Below, one piece after another: positions 56,412 through 64,000 of a stretch of 64,000 nt of DNA. The stretch is taken from contig NZ_BPFZ01000009.1 of NCBI RefSeq assembly GCF_030158815.1, positions 1 to 64,000 of the forward strand, written 5' to 3'. The notes under the pieces were generated by a model that did no database searches, was not told where the DNA came from, and saw nothing but the letters and a program-made list of their open reading frames with translations. Position 1 is the stretch's first letter. Each line of letters begins with the position of its first letter. This DNA comes from Candidatus Phycosocius spiralis. GTDB taxonomy: Bacteria > Pseudomonadota > Alphaproteobacteria > Caulobacterales > Aquidulcibacteraceae. Both the position numbers and the translations under genes were made by a program.

Positions 56412-57485
56412 TTAAGCCATCATGCCAGCTTTTTGAGCAAAATGATAAGCGGCTTCTGCCAGCGGGCGAACACGGTCAATATGATCTTGTGCATGGACAC
56501 TTGCAGCCGTCCCGTCGCGGACCCGCCCGACAATGCCTTGAATAATCCCAGCCAAGCGAAACATGTTATAGGCAAAATACCAATCGATATTCTCAATTTT
56601 GGCACGCCCTGTTCCCTCACAATAAAGCGCGCTATAGCGTTCAATCGATGGGATACCCATAGCCTCCAAATTGAGCCCAGCGAGGCCAGAACGCTGGCCC
56701 GATGGCATCACCCAATTCATGAGATGATAGGTGAAATCCCCTAAAGGATCGCCAAGTGTGGATAATTCCCAATCTAATACAGCTAAGACTTGCGGGTCGC
56801 TTGGGTGTAAGATCAAATTATCAAGGCGATAATCGCCATGCACAATACTGGTGGTTTCACCTTCTGGGATGGATTTGGGCAGCCATTCAATTAAGGCATC
56901 CATCTGTGCTATTTTGGTGGTCTCAGATAATTGATACTGGCTGGTCCAACGGCTGATTTGGCGTGAAAAATAAGAGCCGCTTTTGCCAAAATCTTCAAGC
57001 CCAATCGCTTTGTAATCAGTGGTATGGAGCGCTGCGAGCGTTGCAATCTTAGCCTCATAAATCGCTGTGCGTTCGCCAGGTGTACTGGCAGGCAACGACC
57101 CGTCCCATAAAATCCGACCTTCAACACAATCCATCACATAAAACATTGTGCCAATCACGCCTTCATCCAAACAAAGCCCATACGGCTTGGCGACTGGAAA
57201 GCCGGTAGGGTAGAGGGCAGAGATCACCTTATATTCTCGATCGACAGCATGGGCGGAGGGAAGAAGTTTTCCTGGCGGCTTACGACGCAACACATATTTC
57301 TGGCGCGGTGTTTTAAGCTGATAGGTCGGGTTGGATTGTCCGCCTTTAAATTGGACGATCTCCAATGGACCCTCAAAGCAGTCGATATTGGCCTGCATCC
57401 AAGCCGTTAGTGCGGGCGTATCGAGTTGGTATCGGGGATCAACAGGCTTGGTACCGCTATAAAGATAGGCTTCAGCTCCTTGCAT
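56412..57485 (-). CDS. APH-like phosphotransferase (ACAD10-type)
   Basis: About 357 residues, aminoglycoside/choline-kinase fold. Motifs: N-lobe KYVLRRKPPGK, catalytic IVHGDYRLDNLILHP (HGD---DN) and metal-binding LDWELSTLGDPLGDF. This subgroup is usually linked to acyl-CoA dehydrogenases and is thought to phosphorylate small hydroxy acids or related molecules, not antibiotics. The ATG at 57485 is preferred over 57500. It is followed by no recognised partner gene here. Confidence 0.88.
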   Translation of the reverse strand: MQGAEAYLYSGTKPVDPRYQLDTPALTAWMQANIDCFEGPLEIVQFKGGQSNPTYQLKTPRQKYVLRRKPPGKLLPSAHAVDREYKVISALYPTGFPVAKPYGLCLDEGVIGTMFYVMDCVEGRILWDGSLPASTPGERTAIYEAKIATLAALHTTDYKAIGLEDFGKSGSYFSRQISRWTSQYQLSETTKIAQMDALIEWLPKSIPEGETTSIVHGDYRLDNLILHPSDPQVLAVLDWELSTLGDPLGDFTYHLMNWVMPSGQRSGLAGLNLEAMGIPSIERYSALYCEGTGRAKIENIDWYFAYNMFRLAGIIQGIVGRVRDGTAASVHAQDHIDRVRPLAEAAYHFAQKAGMMA

Positions 57486-57538
57486 AATGAAGGTTCCCAC
57501 CTGGCCAAATGTGTTTGTTGGTGCTGGCTTAACCGAAT

Positions 57539-58843
57539 TTAGGATGTCAATAAAGCTGGATTATCAGACTTCCGGTTCAACTCCCGCCAGCCAATGTCGC
57601 GACGGTAAAACCCAATTGGCCAATCAATAGCATCAACAATCTCATAGGCCGTTTCAAGTGCTTTTTGAAGGGTTGCTCCCGTTCCCACCGCATTGAGTAC
57701 CCGACCGCCCGCAGCACGTAAAGTTCCATCGCCGTCGCGGGTCGTGCCAGCATGCAACACATAGCCTTGCTCACCCCATTGGTTTGCTGCTTCCTCGCCA
57801 ATACTGGAACCTGTTTGGGGATGATCAGGATAGCCTTGCGCAGCGAGTACGACAACAGCAGCACTCTGATCGTTTAGGTGAAAAGTGGGTGCTTGATCTA
57901 ATTCACCCCGCGCACAGGCCATAAGCACAGAGGCAAGATCGCCTTCAAACCGCGCCAACAAAGCCTGACATTCAGGATCGCCAAAGCGCGCATTATATTC
58001 AACCAGCTTTGGCCCTTGCGGGGTTAACATCAAACCCGCGTATAAAACCCCACAAAATGGCATGCCTAACGTGTTCATGGCCCGCAAAGTCGGATCAATA
58101 AAGCGTTCCATAATATCGTCAACAAAAACAGGTGTTACCAAGCTTGTGGGAGAATAAGCGCCCATACCGCCGGTATTGGGTCCCTTTTCACCGTCATAGG
58201 CGCGCTTATGATCTTGAGCGGAACCAAAATAGCGGCTCGTTTTGCCGTCACATAAGGCAAAAAACGAAACTTCTTCCCCCACCATATGCTCTTCAATAAC
58301 AACTTGAGAACCCGCACCGCCAAAGCGACCGCCAAACAGATCAGCAATGGTCTGTTCCGCCTCCTGTAAGTCTGTTGTAATGACAACGCCCTTGCCTGCC
58401 GCCAAGCCATCCGCCTTGATCACAAAAGGGCCTGAGCGGGTGCGCAAATACGCCACAGCTTTGTCTTTGTCCTCAAAGATTGTATAGGCAGCGCTAGGAA
58501 TATCATTGGCTTGACACAAGGCCTTGGTAAAAGCTTTGGAGCTTTCGAGTTGAGCGGCACCCTGGGTTGGGCCAAAACAGGCAATTCCAGCTTGTTGCAA
58601 ATTATCTGCTAATCCTGCTGCCAATGCCACCTCCGGCCCAACCACCACCAAATCAATGTGTTCAGCCACTGCGTAGTTCACTAAGCTTGCCACATCATCG
58701 CTTGCAATTGGGGCCAATGCCGCTAAGGTTCCTATACCTGGGTTACCGGGTGCTACAACCAGAAAGCTGACCTTGGGGCTATCTTTCAGCACTTTTGCCA
58801 ATGCATGTTCGCGCCCACCCGATCCAACCACCATCACACGCAT
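57539..58843 (-). CDS. purD: Phosphoribosylamine-glycine ligase
   Basis: A 434-residue cytoplasmic GARS enzyme of de novo purine synthesis, joining glycine to phosphoribosylamine with ATP. ATP-grasp fold: N-terminal MVVGSGGREHALAKVL, KADGLAAGKGVVI, and the metal region VEYNARFGDPECQ. All typical blocks are present and the length is normal. No purine-box or riboswitch was recognised upstream. The gene stands apart from other pur genes in the window. Confidence 0.97.
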   Translation of the reverse strand: MRVMVVGSGGREHALAKVLKDSPKVSFLVVAPGNPGIGTLAALAPIASDDVASLVNYAVAEHIDLVVVGPEVALAAGLADNLQQAGIACFGPTQGAAQLESSKAFTKALCQANDIPSAAYTIFEDKDKAVAYLRTRSGPFVIKADGLAAGKGVVITTDLQEAEQTIADLFGGRFGGAGSQVVIEEHMVGEEVSFFALCDGKTSRYFGSAQDHKRAYDGEKGPNTGGMGAYSPTSLVTPVFVDDIMERFIDPTLRAMNTLGMPFCGVLYAGLMLTPQGPKLVEYNARFGDPECQALLARFEGDLASVLMACARGELDQAPTFHLNDQSAAVVVLAAQGYPDHPQTGSSIGEEAANQWGEQGYVLHAGTTRDGDGTLRAAGGRVLNAVGTGATLQKALETAYEIVDAIDWPIGFYRRDIGWRELNRKSDNPALLTS

Positions 58844-59121
58844 TTGACTTCCACTATCTTTGGCACCTGAGCAATAGCAGGTGCGTCGCTCCTAAATGAC
58901 TCTAGCCGCTCTAGGCAGTCATCGACTTTGCGTCAAGCAACACAGGCCAAGTTTCGCCTTTAAACGGTCTTGAATAATTCCTAAATGCTTTCATTGTCTC
59001 AGATAGGGTGGAGTACAGATAGTTAGATCGCGCAAATCAGAGTAAGTATGTTGACCATTACAATCTAAAGACAAGACAGCATGACCAGACATTATGACTT
59101 GGCACGCAGTGAGGGACGGTT
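58844..59121. other. 278-nt gap between purD and the proline-rich gene
   Basis: It contains the divergent promoters and a 14-codon reading frame ending at 59125. I see no RNA gene or repeat. Confidence 0.4.
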
Positions 59122-59125
59122 TTGA
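59081..59125 (+). CDS. Possible 14-residue upstream open reading frame
   Basis: ATG to TGA, coding MTRHYDLARSEGRF. Its stop overlaps the TTG start of the proline-rich gene by four bases (TTGA, 59122-59125), and its end holds the GAGGGA ribosome site. This layout would allow translational coupling. It may be chance, because the frame is very short. Confidence 0.25.
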   Translation: MTRHYDLARSEGRF

Positions 59126-60366
59126 CTACGACCGATCTGGGCCCCATCACGATAACAGACATCGGGGATGCAAGACCCCCTGTTTGGACTTTTAGTGCGG
59201 TTTTAACGGCACATATTTTTGTGTCTGCCCTCATTTTACACTACACAAGCCCCATCACCATTCCTAAGTTCGCAGACCGAATCGATATCGTTACCTTGGA
59301 AGACGTGGTGCCTCTGTTACCCCACATAAACCCAGAAGTTCCCCCAAACACGGCCCCGATTATGCCCAAGCCAGATGCGGTGGTAGTGCCAGAGGCCGCT
59401 GCACCAGTGAACCACAATACCAGCCCCACCCAGCCATCAATCGCGAAACAACCGCACATAGCCGAACCCACTCGATCCAATGTAATCCGTGTCCCCGATG
59501 TCGATTCTAACCAACAACCGACCCCCGTTCCCAAATCCGTGACACCGCTCAAAAGCCCATTGCCTGGAACCACCCCAATTTTACCTAAAGATCTACCGCC
59601 AACAGACCAAGCCATTGCGCCCTTACCCGCTAAACGCCCTAACGATCAACCCAGCCCAATGTTGCGCGAACCTCCACCTGCCTCACTCCAAATTCAGGGT
59701 AAGAATTCCACCCCAAACGCAACTCCTGCTTTACCCAAGGCAGCCGAGGTCACAATGACTAACCCCATCCAACGAGAAGTCGCTAAATCATCATCTCCAT
59801 CAGAGACACCCAAACCGCAACTGGCCCTGCCCAAGGTGCAAGTCCCCCGCATTCCTCAATTGGATAGACGCCAACCAGAATCAGCCATAGCCACCCCCAC
59901 CGCTGAAGGAGAAAAGATCGCCCCCACCGGTGCTATTGGGGAGGGACAAAAGGTAAATGGGACTACAGGTGCAACAATCACCCAAGGTATGCCTAACCAA
60001 GGGGCTGATACAGCTTTAACCGGGGGAGGCGGGGGATCTTTACCACGCCGTCTCGGCGGTGCTGGCGTGACTGGCATTTTCCCATCCAGTCAAAATAACG
60101 ACATTTTAAGCCGCATGGCACGCAGTGGTGAATGCGCACGGATCAATCGTCCACGCGATGCCAAATGCCCTGACTGGAAACCATTGGAGGCCACCTCGAC
60201 ACGACCAAACAAATCTTACAGCATCGCCGTGCCAAAAGATGCAGCACCTGGACGCTATGAAATTGGTACCAACCCCTTGCCTCTATGCGCAAAAGGCACA
60301 CCCCAAGCACAATTTGGACTTTCTTGCCTGCCCAGCATGGAAGGCCCTGGCATTCCCAAACCTTGA
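59122..60366 (+). CDS. Proline-rich single-pass membrane protein, TonB-like layout
   Basis: A 414-residue protein: a short cytoplasmic N-terminus, one membrane helix (VWTFSAVLTAHIFVSALILHY, about 21-41), then about 240 residues rich in Pro, and a Gly-rich linker. The C-terminal 90 residues contain four Cys (SGECAR, DAKCPDW, PLCAKG, LSCLPS), which could form two disulfides in the periplasm. The N-terminal half resembles TonB, but the C-terminal domain is not the TonB fold I know, so energy transduction is not shown. It starts with TTG at 59122, with GAGGGA 6 nt upstream; no earlier start is in frame. Confidence 0.7.
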   Translation: MTTTDLGPITITDIGDARPPVWTFSAVLTAHIFVSALILHYTSPITIPKFADRIDIVTLEDVVPLLPHINPEVPPNTAPIMPKPDAVVVPEAAAPVNHNTSPTQPSIAKQPHIAEPTRSNVIRVPDVDSNQQPTPVPKSVTPLKSPLPGTTPILPKDLPPTDQAIAPLPAKRPNDQPSPMLREPPPASLQIQGKNSTPNATPALPKAAEVTMTNPIQREVAKSSSPSETPKPQLALPKVQVPRIPQLDRRQPESAIATPTAEGEKIAPTGAIGEGQKVNGTTGATITQGMPNQGADTALTGGGGGSLPRRLGGAGVTGIFPSSQNNDILSRMARSGECARINRPRDAKCPDWKPLEATSTRPNKSYSIAVPKDAAPGRYEIGTNPLPLCAKGTPQAQFGLSCLPSMEGPGIPKP

Positions 60367-60405
60367 TTCCTGCACACCTCAACCAAGAATGAAAAGAACA
60401 AGGGG

Positions 60406-61944
60406 TTATCCGGCTGCTTGTGCATCCACACCGCGTTCACGCTTAGCCCGTAATCGGGCCAAAGCACTTGCGTAGGCCTTTGCGGAAGCCACCAAAGTAT
60501 CCGCATCGGCCGAACGCGCTGTCACCATTCGCCCATGCTCACTCAAACGGACAGACACTTCGGCTTGGGCGTCGGTGCCTTCGGTGACAGCATGCACCTG
60601 ATAGAGATCAAGCGTGGCATGATGGGGTACGAGCGCGGAGATTGCGTTAAAAACTGCATCGACTGGCCCATTGCCGCGCTGGGTTGTCCAAACAGGTTTG
60701 CCATCAATTTCAAGATCAATTTCGGCAGTTTGGGGGCCATCTGTTCCTGCCACAACGCGTAGTCGAACAACCTTAATAGTTTCATCCAAATGGGCGGCAG
60801 CATCATCGACCAATGCAATGATATCATCGTCATAGACATGTTTTTTGCGGTCTGCCAGAGCTTTAAATCGTCCAAACGCATCTTGGAACGCATTGTCTGA
60901 CAACTCATAGCCTAAATCGTGCAGTTTATCCTTAAAGGCGTGGCGGCCAGAATGCTTGCCCATCACAAGATTGGTCGAACCTTGACCGACATCTTCGGGG
61001 CGCATGATTTCATAGGTTTGCGCGTGCTTCAGCATACCATCCTGATGGATACCGCTTTCATGGGCAAAGGCATTTTTACCCACAATCGCTTTGTTATATT
61101 GCACGGGAAAGCCCGTGATACGACTGACCATTTTGGAAGCCATCAACAGGCGTGTCGCGTCAACTCGGCTGCTATAGGGCATGCCATCGCCCCGCACCCT
61201 TAAAGCCATGACAATTTCTTCAAGCGCCGCATTGCCTGCCCGTTCACCCAAACCATTGATTGCACACTCAATCTGGCGTGCACCACCTTGAACTGCTGCT
61301 AATGAATTGGCCACGGCCAATCCCAAGTCATTATGGCAATGGGCCGAAAAAATCACTTGATCGGCGCCTGGTACGCGGGCAATGACATCGGCGAAAAGCG
61401 CGCCATACTCGTTGGGAAAAGAATAACCGACCGTGTCGGGCAGATTAATGGTGGTTGCCCCAGCGCGGATCGCGATTTCAACCGCGCGCAGCAAAAACTC
61501 GCGCTCGGTCCTCGTGGCATCCTCTGCCGACCATTCGACGTCATCGGTGTGATTGCGCGCCAGTGAAACAGAAGCGTGAATGGCTTCAAGAACGGCTTGA
61601 GGTTCCATCTGAAGCTTGTGCTTCATATGGATGGGTGAGGTTGAAATGAAGGTGTGAATGCGTTGACGTGGTGCCGGTTTAATGGCCTCAGCACAGCGTT
61701 CAATGTCTGTAGTTCCTGCCCGCGATAACCCGCACACCACACTCGATTTGACGGTTTTGGCGATCGCATGCACCGCCTCAAAGTCGCCCTGACTGGCAAT
61801 TGGAAAGCCTGCTTCGATTACGTCAACACGCATATCTTCAAGCACTTTAGCAAGCTCGATTTTTTCATTGTGGGTCATGGAGGCACCAGGCGATTGCTCG
61901 CCATCGCGCATGGTGGTGTCAAAAATACAGATAGCTTGGGTCAT
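60406..61944 (-). CDS. leuA: 2-isopropylmalate synthase
   Basis: A 512-residue enzyme joining acetyl-CoA and 2-oxoisovalerate, first step of leucine synthesis. TIM-barrel start FDTTMRDGEQSPGAS (Arg and Asp of the active site), the metal motif FSAHCHNDLG, and NGLGERAGNAALEE are all visible. The regulatory leucine-binding domain is in the C-terminal third. Length is that of the common LeuA form. No leader peptide with repeated Leu codons was found upstream. Confidence 0.97.
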   Translation of the reverse strand: MTQAICIFDTTMRDGEQSPGASMTHNEKIELAKVLEDMRVDVIEAGFPIASQGDFEAVHAIAKTVKSSVVCGLSRAGTTDIERCAEAIKPAPRQRIHTFISTSPIHMKHKLQMEPQAVLEAIHASVSLARNHTDDVEWSAEDATRTEREFLLRAVEIAIRAGATTINLPDTVGYSFPNEYGALFADVIARVPGADQVIFSAHCHNDLGLAVANSLAAVQGGARQIECAINGLGERAGNAALEEIVMALRVRGDGMPYSSRVDATRLLMASKMVSRITGFPVQYNKAIVGKNAFAHESGIHQDGMLKHAQTYEIMRPEDVGQGSTNLVMGKHSGRHAFKDKLHDLGYELSDNAFQDAFGRFKALADRKKHVYDDDIIALVDDAAAHLDETIKVVRLRVVAGTDGPQTAEIDLEIDGKPVWTTQRGNGPVDAVFNAISALVPHHATLDLYQVHAVTEGTDAQAEVSVRLSEHGRMVTARSADADTLVASAKAYASALARLRAKRERGVDAQAAG

Positions 61945-62248
61945 GATTATAAATGGCCTGATTTGGTAAAAAATAAAAGATTGAGCTCACTGGCTCGGCC
62001 CTGTGTAGCTCATTTTACCCCTAGGTTCCGACCCAAAACCAATTAGCCTAAGAACCCGTGCGCGCCTAAGGGCATTAAAGCAGACCTAGAAATTCTGACC
62101 AAAAACACAGCTTACTAGCTAAATCACCCAAACTGATAGGCCCGATAAAGCATAAAATGCTGAGATATTCGCAAAATAGGGATAAATCATGCCCATAAAG
62201 TTGCAATTATCCCAAGCAGTGGAATTATAGACCACATCAAGCTTCTAA
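61945..62248 (-). other. 304-nt gap upstream of leuA
   Basis: It should contain the leuA promoter. On the minus strand a poly-T stretch (CTTTTATTTTTTACC) lies about 20 nt before leuA. A short frame MSYTGPSQ sits near 62010 but has no Leu run, so attenuation is not supported. Nothing else was recognised. Confidence 0.45.
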
Positions 62249-62980
62249 TCAAGGCTTTGGCGTATCTACTTTGGCTTGTCCCCGCAAAAGCATGGGGCGC
62301 AAGATGGCAATTACCACAAGATAAACCAGCGTGGCTGCGACAAAAAACCAAAGCGCGCCTTGGTTTTGCCCTTTCATGACTTCGCCCAACCCATGCGCGC
62401 CAAAGGCAACGAGGCATATTTTCGGCAAGATACCAAGGCCCGTCCCCCCGATGAACGATGCTAAGGAGACCTTGGCGGCACCCAGCGCCATATTGCACAG
62501 AATAAACGGGCCGGAGGGAACAAAGCGTATAATCAAACTTGCCCAAAAACCGTTCCTTCCAATAAAGCTGACCGCCCGGCCACCACGTCCACCCGTCAGC
62601 TTAGATAAGGCGGATGCCCCTCCAGCCCGACCCAGTAAAAAGCCGACTTGGGCGGAAACCAAGGTCGCAACCCAACTCACCACAATACCTTCAGTTGGGC
62701 CAAATACGGCCACCGTAGCTGCAATCAAAACGACTTGAGGGGCACCGATAAATGCCAAGGCGGTAAAAGTCGCAGTCACTGCCCCCAAGGCCCACCAAGC
62801 ATGACGTAACCCCCTTAAGAAGTGGGCAATCCCACTTTGGTCAAGATCAATGAATACCATGCCAATGGTCACAACAATGCCAGCAAGGCTAAACAAAAAA
62901 ACAGCGACCCAAACCGCTCGAGCAGCGGTCGAATCCATCTGGGTAAAAAAAAGGTAGAGGCGCTTTAGCCATAATGGCAT
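62249..62980 (-). CDS. TVP38/TMEM64 (DedA-related) membrane protein
   Basis: A 243-residue inner-membrane protein with about six helices. Family blocks: ALAFIGAPQVVLIAATVAVFG, LLGRAGGASALSKL, and RFVPSGPFILCNMALGAAKV. DedA/TVP38 proteins are implicated in lipid-carrier or phospholipid flipping and membrane homeostasis. It is the third gene of the operon dapA-smpB-TVP38: its start lies 4 nt after smpB. Confidence 0.9.
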   Translation of the reverse strand: MPLWLKRLYLFFTQMDSTAARAVWVAVFLFSLAGIVVTIGMVFIDLDQSGIAHFLRGLRHAWWALGAVTATFTALAFIGAPQVVLIAATVAVFGPTEGIVVSWVATLVSAQVGFLLGRAGGASALSKLTGGRGGRAVSFIGRNGFWASLIIRFVPSGPFILCNMALGAAKVSLASFIGGTGLGILPKICLVAFGAHGLGEVMKGQNQGALWFFVAATLVYLVVIAILRPMLLRGQAKVDTPKP

Positions 62981-62984
62981 CGCA

Positions 62985-63452
62985 TTAACCCCGATCGCGC
63001 ATCAAGCGGCCCTGCTCACGCTTCCATTCGCGCTCTTTGGTAGTGTCGCGCTTATCATGATCCTTTTTCCCCTTGGCTAGGGCTAACTCTAATTTTACCA
63101 AGCCCCGCTCATTGAAATACAGCTTTAATGGAACAATGGTGCGGCCTTCACGGTTGACAGCGGCATATAATTGATTGACCTCACGCGCACGCAGCAATAA
63201 CTTTCGTTTGCGCCGGGGCTCGTGGTTAAAGCGCGATGCGGGTCCATATTCTGGCACATAGGAATTGATTAGCCAGACCTCATTGTTTTCAGGACTGGCA
63301 TAACTTTCCCCAATATTGGCGCGCCCTAAACGCAGGCTTTTAACCTCGGTCCCAGTTAATACCAGACCCGCTTCATAGGTATGCTCAATATAATAATCAA
63401 AGCGGGCACGTTTATTGTCTGCAATCAACTTACGAATTTGAACTGGGCCCAT
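62985..63452 (-). CDS. smpB: SsrA-binding protein
   Basis: A 155-residue SmpB, which brings tmRNA to stalled ribosomes. Family sequence [29 protein letters not shown] with the OB-fold, [22 protein letters not shown], and the basic C-terminal tail [17 protein letters not shown] that enters the decoding centre. Start 3 nt after the dapA stop, as in many alphaproteobacteria. tmRNA itself was not found in this window. Confidence 0.97.
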   Translation of the reverse strand: MGPVQIRKLIADNKRARFDYYIEHTYEAGLVLTGTEVKSLRLGRANIGESYASPENNEVWLINSYVPEYGPASRFNHEPRRKRKLLLRAREVNQLYAAVNREGRTIVPLKLYFNERGLVKLELALAKGKKDHDKRDTTKEREWKREQGRLMRDRG

Positions 63453-63455
63453 GGC

Positions 63456-64000
63456 CTAATTACCCCTCAGCGCCCCAGAAGCGATCATGGCGGTCTGAAC
63501 CGCTCCACGTGTCGCAGTATTTGGAGGAACCAGCGGCAATCGCACATCTTCAGCGCACAGGTCTATGATCGACAAAGCAAATTTGGCAGGACCAGGATTG
63601 GGCTCTAAAAACAATGCGCGCTGTAAGGGGTCAAGTTGTTGATTTAGCGCACGCGCTTGTGTCATTTTCTCAGCGGCCATTAAATCTTGGAGCTGCGCAC
63701 ATTCTTTAGGCATGATGTTAGCAAGAACCGACACGCATCCCACTGCGCCATAAGCGGCAAAAGCAAGTGCTAAATGATCATCACCGGCAAAAATCGAAAA
63801 TGGCTTGTGGATCCGCGCAAGGTGCAAAACGGTCCGCGAAGGGTCTCCGGCACTGTCTTTGAGCGCTACAATATTGGGATGTTTTGCAATCTCCGCCATA
63901 GTGTCGGGTACGATATCTACATTGGTGCGGCCTGGTATATTATACACCATGATTGGCAGATCGACCGCATTGGCCAAGGTGTTGAAATGGGCAATCAGCC
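63456..64000 (-). CDS. dapA: 4-Hydroxy-tetrahydrodipicolinate synthase, C-terminal part
   Basis: The gene runs off the right edge; about 180 residues of the C-terminal part are seen. It condenses pyruvate and aspartate semialdehyde in lysine/diaminopimelate synthesis. Visible motifs: YNIPGRTNVD (catalytic Tyr region), VALKDSAGD with the Schiff-base Lys, and FSIFAGDDHLAL. The frame is open to 64000 (reading LIAHFNTLANAVDLPIM), so ATG 63977 is not the true start. First gene of the dapA-smpB-TVP38 operon. Confidence 0.96.
   Translation of the reverse strand, partial: LIAHFNTLANAVDLPIMVYNIPGRTNVDIVPDTMAEIAKHPNIVALKDSAGDPSRTVLHLARIHKPFSIFAGDDHLALAFAAYGAVGCVSVLANIMPKECAQLQDLMAAEKMTQARALNQQLDPLQRALFLEPNPGPAKFALSIIDLCAEDVRLPLVPPNTATRGAVQTAMIASGALRGN

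Noticed and set aside
61945-62248. Leucine attenuator upstream of leuA
   Set aside because: The only short frame (MSYTGPSQ) has no Leu codons, and no terminator/antiterminator pair was found.

Overview
The window reads as chromosomal DNA of a free-living, chemotactic, Gram-negative alphaproteobacterium, most likely of the Caulobacterales/Hyphomonadaceae type. The pointers are TonB-dependent receptors (one Oar-like), a TonB receptor linked to a flavin-dependent halogenase, a TipN-like polarity protein, a DUF4167 gene beside prmC, a dapA-smpB pair, an MCE lipid-transport operon and a CIRCE-controlled groESL. GC looks close to 50%. No rRNA, CRISPR array or intact insertion sequence is visible. 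The genus is not determined.

Left part (1-13.4 kb): a 5'-truncated Oar-type TonB receptor at the edge, then alaS with a small trailing gene, an Mpo1-like membrane protein, yaaA, a patatin, an HMCES/YedK-type DNA-protein crosslink sensor and a NUDIX hydrolase. A surface-glycan locus follows: a GtrB-like glycosyltransferase, a GtrA-like flippase and a large polytopic protein in one operon, a second paralogue of that polytopic protein further on, and an opposing methyltransferase between the two paralogues.

Middle part (13.4-35 kb): a LysR regulator, chorismate mutase, an Hpt protein, tRNA-Lys(CTT), a secreted Sel1-repeat protein, the TipN-like coiled-coil protein, a four-gene MCE (Mla-like) ABC operon, a group that fits peptide use (dipeptide epimerase, DUF2817 peptidase, MFS transporter, S46 dipeptidyl-peptidase), acyl-CoA type enzymes (SDR, enoyl-CoA hydratase) and a methyl-accepting chemotaxis protein.

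35.2-44.8 kb is a compact sucrose-utilisation locus. It holds an outer-membrane TonB receptor, an SLC45/GPH-like MFS transporter, a GH68 sucrose-acting enzyme and a LacI regulator. A flavin halogenase and a TPR/2OG-Fe(II)-oxygenase-like protein lie downstream of the receptor. A palindromic operator, GCAATCGATTGC, lies upstream of the receptor, the GH68 gene and the transporter, which ties them into one regulon.

Right part (45-64 kb): groESL with a duplicated, hairpin-rich tail, prmC, DUF4167, then a small scar next to tRNA-Ser(CGA) holding an interrupted lipoprotein gene and an integrase relic. After that come HAD and ELM1-type genes, a decayed ECF sigma factor, GNAT, CorA, a response regulator, an APH-like kinase, purD, a proline-rich TonB-like membrane protein, leuA, and a dapA-smpB-TVP38 operon that runs off the right edge. 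Gene packing is tight: four convergent pairs share interlocked stop codons.
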